Of a stretch of DNA of 64,000 nucleotides, positions 1 to 9,890 are shown one piece after another. Position 1 is the first letter of the stretch, and the number at the start of each line of letters is the position of its first letter. A program made the translations under genes and the position numbers. Below the pieces are notes generated by a model. That model was not told the DNA's origin. It made no database searches and worked only from the letters and a program-made list of their open reading frames with translations. The stretch comes from Centroberyx gerrardi (lineage: Eukaryota > Chordata > Actinopteri > Beryciformes > Berycidae): NCBI RefSeq assembly GCF_048128805.1, contig NC_136015.1, positions 25,815,903 through 25,879,902 of the forward strand, written 5' to 3'.

Positions 1-455
1 CTCTCCTCTGCTGCTGCTTCACAGGTAAAGTCCAGAGAATCAAACTCCTCTCCTCTATGAACATCCGTCCCTCTGAAATGAAGCGGAGAAAACCATGACG
101 GTGGTTTATGTTTTTGTCTCTGTATCCTCAGAGTCCAGAGGCCAGGTCACAGTGACTCAGCCTGGAGCAGTGAGCTCTGCTCCGGGAGGCTCCGTCACCA
201 TCAGCTGTCGAACCAGTCCAGAGGTTCGGGTGTGGAGCAACTACCACATTTTAGCCTGGTTCCAACAGAGAGATGGAGAAACTCCTAAACTTCTCATTTA
301 CTTTGCTAATCAGAGAGCATCAGGGATTCCAGGTCGTTTTACAGGCAGTGGATCAGGGACTGACTTCACTCTGACCATCAGTGGAGTCCAGGCTGAAGAT
401 GCAGCAGTTTACTACTGTCTGAGTGAACACTATATCAACAGTCAGCATCTGTTCA
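1..455 (+). CDS. Ig kappa-like V segment V1 (family 1), leader cut by window edge
   Basis: Light-chain variable domain. Positions 1-24 are the end of the leader exon (donor gtaaag at 25). The V exon runs 132-455 after a cctcag acceptor. Framework cysteines are in VTISC and VYYC, with the core Trp in WFQQ. CDR1 is [19 protein letters not shown]2 FANQRAS, CDR3 [13 protein letters not shown]. The RSS is heptamer CACAGTG 456-462, a 12-bp spacer, and nonamer ACAAAAACC 475-483. The frame is intact. Its promoter lies left of the window. CDR2 and CDR3 nearly match V9, so the two are close relatives. Joining to any J in this window requires inversion. Confidence 0.93.
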
Positions 456-483
456 CACAGTGATAAAGCGTCGTACAAAAACC

Positions 484-550
484 TCCCTCAGTCAGACTGA
501 ACTGACTGCTGCAGCTGGAAGCTACTGCAGGGACTGATACAGTTCACTGA

Positions 551-589
<39 letters not shown>

Positions 590-1121
590 TGAGAATTGAT
601 GATGTTGTTCATAGTGTCTCTACCAGTTTTCCTTCTGAAGTTAAAACAGCCCACCTCCCACCTCAACAACCTGAAAGTTCCCCCACATGAAGAGGACAGT
701 TCCAGTGAAGAAGCCCAATCAGACCCATTAAAAGCACAACAACATCTAGCAAAGTAAGCTGTCCTGATGCCGACCCCCAAACCACTGCTGAATGATCCAA
801 ACAGCTTATCCACGCTGGTCCTGGAATATCTGGACTGTCAGGATCCAAACAGATCAGGAGGATCATTCAGTCAACTGGATCAGGAAGCCTTATTTAGATG
901 GGAATGTGGTGTCAGACTGTAGAAGGAAACCTTGGCATCAGAAAATAAAGACAAGCCACTGGAAATACAGACAAGCACCAAGAACAAGGAAACTCCTGAG
1001 GAAATGAGGGAAACTAAATATACTGAATATTGACATGGTGTAATAATAAATCACATTAAACTTTATTGTATAGCACTTTTCAAAACAGAACTATAAACTA
1101 AATAACAATGAACCAAAACCA
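484..1121. repeat. V 3' flank with CA tract (V1 unit)
   Basis: A (CA)n tract at 552-588 is followed by a block found downstream of most V segments in the window. The block contains coding-like stretches (see findings) and an AATAAA at about 944. No Ig exon is seen here. The same block recurs after V3, V6, V9, V11, V13 and V16. Confidence 0.7.
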
Positions 1122-1746
1122 TTAAAGGATAACGATGGTGTTTTTTAATGCTTTTCATACCGTCAACAAATCCTATGAAAATAACAAAATCAACAATGCG
1201 TTTGCTCTACTCCCGTTACTTTCTGCCTTCCCACGTTCCCTTTTTAGCCTTCAAACCGGAAGTCATTGGCTCCAATTGTAAGCTAAAAACCTTTAAATAC
1301 AGCTCACAAAGACATGGTTTGAATTTGAAAAATCTCTAACTGTTACCATGAAAAGTCAGACTGTTGTAGTTATTACCAAATCAAATTCAAATGGGAACAA
1401 ATTCTTCATTACGCCGGGGACTATTTTCTGTGCTACGGAACTACTTTCCTGAGATGGAAAACGTGTTTACGGTCGGCTTATTAAGTTGTTTGAGGAAAAA
1501 GTCGTCCGGCCCGGTGCATTGTGATGATGAAATATGCTGCAGAGCAGCAGCATGGCTCTGTGACGGGTTTTTTATAGTTTTTTTAATACAATGGAGTTCT
1601 ATGGCTGCTGGGACATGAGGCTTTACTGGGCACCGGCTACATGGACGAGACTTGTTAGCAAATCAAATTCATTGCTGATTTTGTTATTTTCATAGGATTT
1701 GCTGACGGTAAGAAATGCATTAAAAAACACCAGCCTTATCCTTTAA
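1122..1746. mobile_element. Foldback MITE with long inverted repeats and TTAA ends
   Basis: The left arm (1122-1203) and the reverse complement of the right arm (about 1665-1746) match closely over about 80 bases, both beginning TTAAAGGATAA. The TTAA at each end fits a piggyBac-type target site. The interior has no convincing protein. It is present only in the V1 flank, so it probably arrived after the unit duplications. Confidence 0.75.
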
Positions 1747-1852
1747 GATGAAAGATGATGATCAACTCCCAGGATAATTATAAGGGTTAATAAATAACAG
1801 GATTACAGAAGAATAAGAAAAACAAGATGAATAGGTAAAAACAAATGACATT

Positions 1853-4800
1853 AAAAGTTGTGATTTTGTTTTTAAAAAAGTTAGCAAATTCCTCACATTT
1901 TGCATCAGAGGCTTGGCTTAAAATGTCAGAGACAGGTGCAGGATTCAGCAGTTGGTCAGTGGTGGAAAACAGTATTCTAGGATCACTCCCGCTCTCTGGA
2001 ATGATCTTTGAAAAATGGGCTTTTCTTGCAGCATGTACAGCATTGTTAAATGCAGTTAAGGATTCTTTATAAATGCTACGATGGACCTCAGGTCCAGATT
2101 TTCTCCACTTCCTTTCTGCTGCTCTACATGTTCTCTTGAGCTCACGGACAGAGTTATTTATCCATGGTGATATTTTGCCACTTAAACTCTTTTTGACCTT
2201 GAGTGGGGCCACTTTGTTCAGTGTATTACTCAGATTGTTACTGAAAGCATCATCCATTTCATGTACTGACCAGTTTATATGACATGAGTCCAATTCTCTT
2301 ACAAGCTCTGAGAACTCAAGTTCTGCTGTTGCATCTCGGAACCGCTTTTGAGCAACAATTTCTTTCATGTTCCTGGTTACAATCAAATGAGCATCAAAGA
2401 ATACACAGTAGTGGTCGGAAACAGAGACATTAGACACCGATACATTGTCAATCGTTAACCCTGTCGTCACGACCAGGTCGAGTGTGTTACCATGTTGGTG
2501 TGTAGCCTCAGTGACATGTTGACTTAGTTCTAAACTGTCCAGTAGGTTGATGAATTCCATAGCCTTCGAATCGGACATATTATTTATGTGAATGTTTAGA
2601 TCACCATTCAAAATTATTCTATCGTATCTGGTGATAATATGTGATGCCAATTCAGATAATTCTGGGAGAAAAAATGATAGTTGCCTAGGTGGCCGATAGA
2701 GTGTTAAAATAAGTACTGGAGCTTCAGCCTTGAGGACAAAGGCCAGATACGCAAAAGACGAAAACTCTCCTATGTCAACCTTTGTACAGTTAAACTGATC
2801 TGAGTAGATTGCAGCTATTCCACCCCCTCGTCTGCCCTGTCTGACTGACTGATAGAAGTTGTAATTTGGAGGACATCCTTCAATAAGTGTAGCATTGCTT
2901 CCAAGATTTACAAAGGTCTTATAATCTTCCGGGCACTTCTTTCTTTTTTTTACCTACAGTTGCGTGCAGCAATGCGTGCTCAAGGTGTCCCATGGGGCAC
3001 TGATTTGGAAACTCACCCCCTTCATTTGATATTGGCACCAAAGGTAAAAACAATGGTATTGTCTCTGACCTTTATAAATGTATAACTGAGTCCTCATATA
3101 AACCTTTGCCACTTAACAGACTGTGGAAGAGAGATATCAATACTTCCTCAGATCTGGATTGGCACACTATATGGTCAAATATATCCCTGTCATCCAGAAA
3201 TCCAAACCATCAAATGATACACTATAAATTTATTCACAGGTCTTATTTTACACCACGAAGATTACAACAAATGAAACTCAGAGCTAATCCATATTGCGAC
3301 TTTTGTTCAGACAATACCGTTGGCACTTTTCTTCATATGGTCTGGCAGTGCCCGGAGGTTAATAGATTTTGGGAAAATGTCTCAAGTATTATGTCTAGTA
3401 TTATTGAGAGAGCCATCCCTCACTCACAGTGTCTGCTATTACTTAATGACACCTCCTCTTTGGAGCTAACTACAAAGGATAGATGCCACTTGTTAGCTGG
3501 TCTCACAGCTGCTGAAAGGATGGTAGCTTGTCGCTGGAAACCACCACATGCACTGTCGGTGAGGGAATGGCTCTCTTCCTACCGGGATATTGCACAGTTG
3601 GAGCTTTCTACAGCACGATTACATTATGCCAAAACACAAAATATTATTTGCTGGTCAAAGCTACTAGAAAAAAATTGTGTTTTATTATAAATATTTGTGG
3701 TATCTTTTTCAGCTGTGCTTTCATGTATTTGCTTGCTTGCTTACTTGTTTAGAATATTATATATACTGTATATACTTTATGTACATTCTTTGGTTACTTC
3801 ATATATATACATATATTTTATGTATACTCTTGGCTATTTCTGTGGATATTATCATGGATGAAATGAGCATAATTATCTAATTTCTTTGTGTCTGAATGCT
3901 GCTGGTTTATGTCTATAATGATCATGGGATTCCTGGGTAGCAGGGGGGTGGGGTTGGGAGGAATGGGGGGTTGTACTGGTAGTTTTGTTGATGTTTGTTT
4001 TGCTGTTTTTGTGTCTGTTTTTGTGTTTTTGTGTTTTTATCTATGTACACTGCCTTGGTCCATCATGTTAGGGGTTAGAGGGTGGGGATGGAATGGGTTG
4101 GTGGGAGGGTATTTTCATCTAACCAAGTTGCCGTTAAAAACATGAAATGATTTGTTTGTTAGTGACCTAACATTTAGCAAAGCTAATTTTGAAGTTTTGA
4201 CAGGGCCTGAAACCGATTTTGAGTGATGAGGGACACATATCAAATTCGATAGGTTTGCAGAGTGGGTTAAGTACATCTTATTTAGCCTGTTCCTAGTCAA
4301 AACAGGAATGGGGCCAGCAAGAACACTGGGTCCCGGCTTGATATGGGAGCAGTCACGGGTGCCACCTCTACAGCAGCAGGGACCCTGAACATATCAGTTA
4401 TGTTTTCTGGGGTTGATATCAGCACTGTTGGCCTGACACACAGTATTTGATGCAGCCGGTGAGGATGAACGCCGGGGAAGAGGAAGTGGGGGGGGAGGCT
4501 GTTGTGGTGGTGTCTTGACCGGGGGGAGAGATGGAGCTGGGGGGCACAGCTTTGAGTGTGGAAGGGTGCTACATAGGAAGGAGCAGGCAATGGGTCGGGA
4601 GGTGAGTTTGATCCCAGCATCAACGAGTTCTTCCATTTTGTCGGTGAACCCTAGATGAGCGCCGGTGGGAGAAAGGAGAGGAAAGGGGGGAGGATGATCT
4701 GGAGGACTGGAGAGACTGGGGCCGACAGTTGTTGTCCAACGGCTCTGGCAGGTCACATGGAATATCCTGGCTCTGAGAGTGCTGCTGATCTGTTTGTTGT

Positions 4801-5830
4801 GGATAGACAGGAGGCAACTCAGTGTGGTTGACCTTGGGCTGCTGATATCGGGACTTCAGTGCATTAGGGCGGCGGGCAGATGGGAAGATTCCCCATTAGT
4901 AGTTTCTTCCCAAATCTGTTTGGATGTAGGCCATCAGGTTTGAAAGGGTTTTTGCGTCCCCAGAACAGAAACACTGAAATTATCAGTAATGTTCAGTCCT
5001 TTTGAACTGCACAATGTGGAAAGCCATGAGTTCAGTGCTAGGAGTCTGCTGAACTTGTTGATTCCTCCACTGTTGGTAGGGGACCACTGATAAATGATTG
5101 CATCTTTAGTGCCCACATACCCTCATTTTCTAATTCATGCAGATATTGTAAAGGTTCAAACCTGTTCTCCAGTTGTAAGGTTGATGGTGACTGCAGTCTC
5201 TGATTTTTTGCATCTTTAGTTGTCTGTCTGCTGGTGCAGGTGTACGGTGTCGAATGAGCTGGCTTCCTTAGCTGTGTTCCATGCTGGACTACGGTTCTGC
5301 TTTTATTCTTGGGCTTTGCGCCAAACTTGTGCCAGCAGTTAGTATTCTCTTTATTCTCAGAGGGCTTCCCTTGTACTGGCTCACTTTTACCAAGCTTTGG
5401 AAAAGTTATAGTATCATTTATACACAATTCTTCATTTGGAGCCTGCTTAGCTGTGCTAGGTTGTATCAGCTCACCGATAGGAGACATTTGTAGTGTGTCA
5501 TGAAGTTCTCCAGCTTTTTCCAATGCGAGAATCCTGGTTTCAAGTACAGCAATCTTCTGTAACAGTCGAAAGCAGTCCGTGCATCTTGAAGACTCTGATC
5601 CGAGGGGAGCCATGTGTTATCCACACACCACACTGCAGTTAACTATCCGGAAAGAAAGTTTGAAAATAAGTGATCACGACCTCTGATCACTTTAATCCTG
5701 TAGAATTAGTCGTTAACAGGAACCCCCACTCATAGTTTTGAGCAATATTGCCAAAAATAGATAAGCAGGTAAGGAGCAAAGCAGAGAGCGTCTGATCGGG
5801 CAGAAAGCAGAAAGCAGTCCTGCTTTCTAC
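1853..5830 (-). mobile_element. L2-clade LINE lacking its reverse transcriptase, with nested L1 tail
   Basis: Read on the - strand, a 5' region (about 5830-5614) is followed by an ORF1-like protein (5613-5038, about 190 aa, start MAPLGSESS) and then an APE-type endonuclease. The endonuclease begins near 4300 with NVRSLTNKSF, is interrupted at about 4140-2941, and resumes to 1787 with GDLNIHINN and SDHYCVFFD. The element stops soon after the linker, where reverse transcriptase should begin, so the 3' half is missing. Frames change in the ORF1-endonuclease interval. Ordinary Ig-locus flank resumes at about 5830. Confidence 0.8.
2941..4140 (+). mobile_element. L1/Tx1-like LINE 3' end, nested inside the L2 element
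   Basis: The reading frame 3106-3690 encodes the C-terminal part of an L1-type ORF2, with the zinc-knuckle-like CDFC...HMVWQC followed by PEVNRFW. A 3' UTR runs to about 4140. It is 5' truncated. It lies opposite to the host L2, whose endonuclease is interrupted between NKSF and the segment starting KKCPEDYKTF. A short stretch of L2 is also missing at the insertion. Confidence 0.75.
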
Positions 5831-6150
5831 CAGCTATCTTTCAGTCAAATATACTCAACAAAATCAAACTCAGTGTAGAATTACATTACAATTACAATTA
5901 ATTTAATCTTTTAATATGAGATAATTTAATGCATAATGTCATAAGAAAAATATTGATTTCTATATATACATTTGTTAGTCAAACGTACTGAGTATCTCAT
6001 AGTTAAAAAAAAACAACCAACTCACTCATTACAATTTCTCAAACAAATTGAAGACAATTTAATCCTTTCAGCCTCAGGTCAGAAATGTGAACAACATTCT
6101 GTCAATGATGATGTTTCCTTCATGAAATGGATATAATTACTACATCATGT
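5831..6150. other. AT-rich flank, no gene
   Basis: This matches the sequence after the family 3 V at about 44.4 kb (shared ctatctttcagtcaaat). It suggests that a family 3 V once stood between V1 and C1 and was lost. No exon, RSS or RNA gene is seen. Confidence 0.5.
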
Positions 6151-6560
6151 CCCCCAGGCCTCAGTATTTACAAATGGGTTACAATCTTCTAGCTTTTACT
6201 TGGACAGGGGGAAACATCAAGGGTTTCCTTTGTCACCACATGTTTTTGCCTCAGTGCTTGAACCCTTTGCAGAGACAGAACACTGACATGTAAATATTTC
6301 AGGGGTCAAAACTGGAGATCACACACATGTTATATCACTTTATGCTGATGATATCCTGCTTTTTATTTCTAATCCTGAAATTTCTCATACTACTTTTGTA
6401 GATTTATTACAAAGATTCAGCATATTTTCTGGATACAGTATAAACATGACAACATCCGAAGCCTTACCAATAGGACACTTTGGTAATGAAGGATTATTGG
6501 GTCAAAACATTGTATTGCCTATGTAGGTGTAACCATACAGAGAAATTTGCAAACAATAAA
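6150..6560 (+). repeat. L1-type reverse-transcriptase fossil in C1 3' flank
   Basis: Decayed L1 reverse transcriptase, with SLYADDILLF-like sequence at about 6335-6365 followed by TTFVDLLQRFSIFSGY-like sequence. The same fossil sits 3' of every C in the window, so it predates the duplications. Confidence 0.7.
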
Positions 6561-6962
6561 TGAGAGCAATGATGAAAAGTGGTCTCCTTTCATCCTTACA
6601 TCCACACCTAGCTCCTGCCTATCTTTAGGAAACCACTGGTAAACACAATCACTGTCATGTTGCACTCACAGAGTTAATGACTGTGTGACAATATATTACA
6701 TAAATCCATAATTTCTTCTTAAATCATCACCAGTATTTATAAAATCCTAGTCACTTTATCCTGAGACGAGCTCAGTCTCTGTGGATTTAATGGAACCACT
6801 GTTACCATTAAGACAGCATCATAAGACATTAGTTATTTTTATAATAATATCCATGGAAACACAACTGATTTGGTGAAACGATATTTATTGTTTTAACATA
6901 TCAAGAATATTGGCATTACTGCGAGCATGAAAACATTACTATTTAAAGATGTAATGATTCTG

Positions 6963-6964
<2 letters not shown>

Positions 6965-7029
<65 letters not shown>
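6965..7029. repeat. GA/CT microsatellite in C1 3' UTR
   Basis: A near-pure GA run on + (CT on the transcribed strand), between the C1 stop codon and its poly(A) signal. Equivalent tracts lie 3' of each C. Confidence 0.9.
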
Positions 7030-7033
<4 letters not shown>

Positions 7034-7098
7034 GTACTGAGTGCAGACTGAGAGCAGTAGCAGAATAAGACCAGTAGCAGAAGTCCCAGTGAGTCAGC

Positions 7099-7427
7099 TC
7101 AGGACTGGGAACACTGGTCTCTCCTCAGTGTCTCCGAGAGCGGAGACTGGGAGCCCTGGGTGGCCTCACAGGTCACAGAGCCCACCTTCCTCCACCGGTC
7201 TGCAGGGAGCCTCAGGGTGCTGCTCCAGCTGTAGCGGCCGTCCTTCTCCAGCACCCCGGGGCTCCTGCTCTCCTCCCAGCTGCTGCTGCTGCTGCTGCCG
7301 TCCACCTTCCAGGCCAGCCTCCAGTCTGAGGGGAAGCCCTTGTTGGCCAGGCACATGAGCGTGGCCTTCCCCTGCTGCAGCTCCACGCTGGAGGGGGGCA
7401 GCACCGTCAGGGTGGGACGGACATCAC
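7099..7427 (-). CDS. Ig kappa-like constant exon C1
   Basis: Single-exon light-chain constant domain of about 109 aa. The acceptor is ctcctag and the exon starts GTGATGTCC. With the last base of J it reads [14 protein letters not shown]. Domain cysteines are in LMCLANKGF and VTCEATQG. The final CSQS supplies the cysteine expected to pair with the heavy chain. A run of six Ser follows KVDG, and the strand-E loop reads LPADRW. Stop TGA at 7101-7099. The 3' UTR holds a CT tract (6965-7029 on +), with AATAAA at 6889-6884. The J-C intron is about 850 bases and AT-rich. Served by J1a and J1b. Confidence 0.95.
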
Positions 7428-8281
7428 CTAGGAGACACCGATCAGCTTAGAGGACAGGAAGGCTGCGGCTGTCAATCAATCACCGGGCGGTTTGACACCT
7501 TTACTGTGTGAGAGTCCATTTTCCCCTTTAAGGACTTTCTGTCAGATGCTTTTTATGCTCCACCAGTCACTCACTCACACATTGTTTCACTTCCCTTTAA
7601 GAAGCCTCTCATGCATATCAGCACAGAAAGAGTCCTCATATGACCACGAATATATCAAACTACATAATAAAAGGAGTACAGATTTGGATACATTTTAAAA
7701 TTTCTTTTCTAAATCAGCAAACATTTCTAACTGTATTTTAAATTAAACTAGAAACTGGAAAAATTGCAAACAAATTGGATTACAAAAACATTTTTAAATA
7801 GGATTTTTTTCTTGAGGTTTGTTGAAACATAACTCTGTGTTTCTGTAAAGTATAAACCAAAAAAAAACATGACCATAAAATTAGAAAATGTCGAAATAGC
7901 TTTTGAAACCGTACGCCTACTTGAAGCGACAAAATAAGACATTTGTCTACATTTTCAAATATTCACAAGTTGTCAACAATCATTTAAGTGAAAATTGAAG
8001 ATTAAAAAGCAATTTTGGAAAGTAGTAATGTTTTTCATTCATCTTTTCTAAAGGTCAAGTTGTTGACTTTTCACAGTATGTCTACAATGTGTAAAAACAA
8101 AACTGTAGTCAAGCAGCTGTAAGTTAGACTCCATGGTTAAGGAGAGAAACAGAGAAAAGAAAGCTAACTGTAAGTGATGTAAGTCAACACACTGGATATT
8201 TATATCTACTTCTAAAATTCAGACACAGGAATAAAAGCCTTAATAAATAATATGATGTTTAAAATTTGTGCAGAAACTTAC

Positions 8282-8319
8282 TTCCAACATCCAGTCTGGT
8301 TCCTCCACCAAAAGTCCAC
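8282..8319 (-). CDS. J segment J1a
   Basis: A 38-base J reading [12 protein letters not shown] with the FGGG bulge motif, and donor gtaagt at 8281-8276. The 23-bp RSS on the + side is heptamer 8320-8326, spacer 8327-8349, nonamer 8350-8358. Phase-1 splice to C1. Confidence 0.95.
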
Positions 8320-8667
8320 CACAGTGATACAAACTCATTGAGCCGCCGTACAAAAACCTCTCACTCTAGAGAGACACGGCTCTCTCACTTTGTCAGACAA
8401 AACTAAAACTACAAGCCCTCAAGAAGCAACTTTATATTAATCGTTAGGAATACATACTTTCTCCTCTGGCCCAAGTCTCATAATTATTAGATTGGCCATT
8501 TGGATTCATTTAATTAAATTGTTTGTTCATTGGTGAAAGGAATTGTTCATTTACAAAATACATACCAACATAGAAAATTAAATACATAGTTTCCTAAATT
8601 ACACTGATTATGTAACACATTAAAATGTAGCTCATGGATTACGAAAAACATGAGATAGGTTACTTAC

Positions 8668-8705
8668 TTCCAACATCCAGTCTGGTTCCTCCACCAAAAG
8701 TGTTC
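8668..8705 (-). CDS. J segment J1b
   Basis: Reads [12 protein letters not shown], with Asn in place of the first Trp of J1a. Donor gtaagt at 8667-8662. RSS heptamer 8706-8712, 23-bp spacer, nonamer 8736-8744. Duplicate of J1a about 390 bases away. Confidence 0.94.
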
Positions 8706-8744
8706 CACAGTGATACAAACTCATTGAGCCGCCGTACAAAAACC

Positions 8745-9130
8745 TCTCACTCTAGAGAGACACGGCTCTCTCACTTTGACAACAACAAACTCACCAAAAT
8801 CAGGCTGAATTTGTAAAACCTAGCTAGCTCATGTAATAACTAGCTAAATTATCACAAATAGCACAACATTCCTACATTAATCACTTTTGGTTTGTATACT
8901 GTTAAATTTGTCTGGCAGTGATATTTATTTCTCTAGCAGTGAACTTAAAAAAGATAAAAGAAATTCTTGAAAAACACTTGTTTACAGACATCAAGCCAAA
9001 TCTACATATTAATAACATTGGATATATTTATAATCAAGAGTTTGTTAAATTGATTGATCCATTTAGAAACAGCATCATCAGAGTAATCCAAGTCCCTGTT
9101 GGAGTCAGTCAGAGCATTTCCATAGAGAGC
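8745..9130. other. J1-V2 spacer
   Basis: AT-rich spacer between the J1b RSS and the V2 promoter. From about 9040 it carries the upstream block conserved before every family 1 V (gagtttgttaaattgattga). No exon seen. Confidence 0.6.
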
Positions 9131-9132
9131 CA

Positions 9133-9180
9133 CTTTGCATCAGCAGCACCATGCTCCAGTGCTCTGGGAGAGTTTATAGT
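9133..9180 (+). promoter_or_regulatory. V2 promoter: octamer-like and TATA-like boxes
   Basis: CTTTGCAT (9133-9140) matches the Ig octamer ATTTGCAT at 7 of 8 bases. GTTTATAGT lies at 9172-9180, 32 bases on. The ATG is at 9255. Three bases seen in sister promoters are absent just after the TATA-like box. Confidence 0.75.
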
Positions 9181-9254
9181 CCTGAGAGAACACTGGATGA
9201 CTGACAGCTGTCCTTCATGACAACAGAAGCCACAGAAATCCTCCTCATCAAAAC

Positions 9255-9728
9255 ATGACTTTGATCTCCATCCTCATCTGGACTCTCCTCTGCTGCTGCT
9301 TCACAGGTAAAGTCCAGAGAATCAAACTCCTCTCCTCTATGAACATCCGTCCCTCTGAAATGAAGCGGAGAAAACGATGACGGTGGTTTATGTTTTTGTC
9401 TCTGTATCCTCAGAGTCCAGAGGCCAGGTCACAGTGACTCAGCCTGGAGCAGTGAGGTCTGCTCCGGGAGGCTCCGTCACCATCAGCTGTCGAACCAGTC
9501 AGCAGGTTCATGGTAGTAACTGGTTAGCCTGGTACCAACAGAGAGATGGAGAAACTCCTAAACTTCTCATTTACTTGGCTAATACTCGAGCATCAGGGAT
9601 TCCAGATCGTTTTACAGGCAGTGGATCAGGGACTGACTTCACTCTGACCATCAGTGGAGTCCAGGCTGAAGATGCAGCAGTTTACTACTGTCAGAGTCAA
9701 CACTATCTCAACAGTCGGTATCTGTTCA
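9255..9728 (+). CDS. Ig kappa-like V segment V2 (family 1)
   Basis: Leader exon 9255-9306 encodes the signal peptide [17 protein letters not shown] (donor gtaaag). V exon 9414-9728, phase-1 splice giving [14 protein letters not shown]1 [13 protein letters not shown] is three residues shorter than in most family members. CDR2 LANTRAS, CDR3 [13 protein letters not shown]. Both cysteines and WYQQ are present. RSS: heptamer 9729-9735, 12-bp spacer, nonamer 9748-9756. It looks functional. CDR1-CDR2 equal V15, while CDR3 equals V8. Confidence 0.95.
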
Positions 9729-9832
9729 CACAGTGATAAAGCGTCGTACAAAAACCTCCCTCAGTCAGACTGAACTGACTGCTGCAGCTGGAAGCTACTG
9801 CAGGAACTGATACAGTTCACTGAGGACACACA

Positions 9833-9872
<40 letters not shown>

Positions 9873-9890
9873 ACTTGTCTGTTGAGAATT

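Noticed and set aside
544-866. - strand frames of 67-113 aa (MDKLFGSF..., MILLICLDPDSP...) after most V segments
   Set aside because: They are repeated only because the flank is duplicated. They run through the CA tract and lack any recognisable domain. The + strand reading looks more protein-like.
7260-7310. CTG repeat as a possible unstable non-coding repeat
   Set aside because: It lies within the C domain in frame and encodes the Ser loop.
7041-7358. + strand frame rich in Ser and Cys over each C exon, and a - strand Gln-rich frame
   Set aside because: Both are shadows of the constant exon and its CTG repeat in other frames.
7748-7942. Conserved 64-aa - strand frame in the J-C introns (MSYFVASSRR...)
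   Set aside because: Lies in intron and is kept by recent duplication. Missing or altered in the more diverged units.
8634-8816. 60-aa + strand frame overlapping Jb segments
   Set aside because: It is the antisense of a J segment and its RSS, not a gene.
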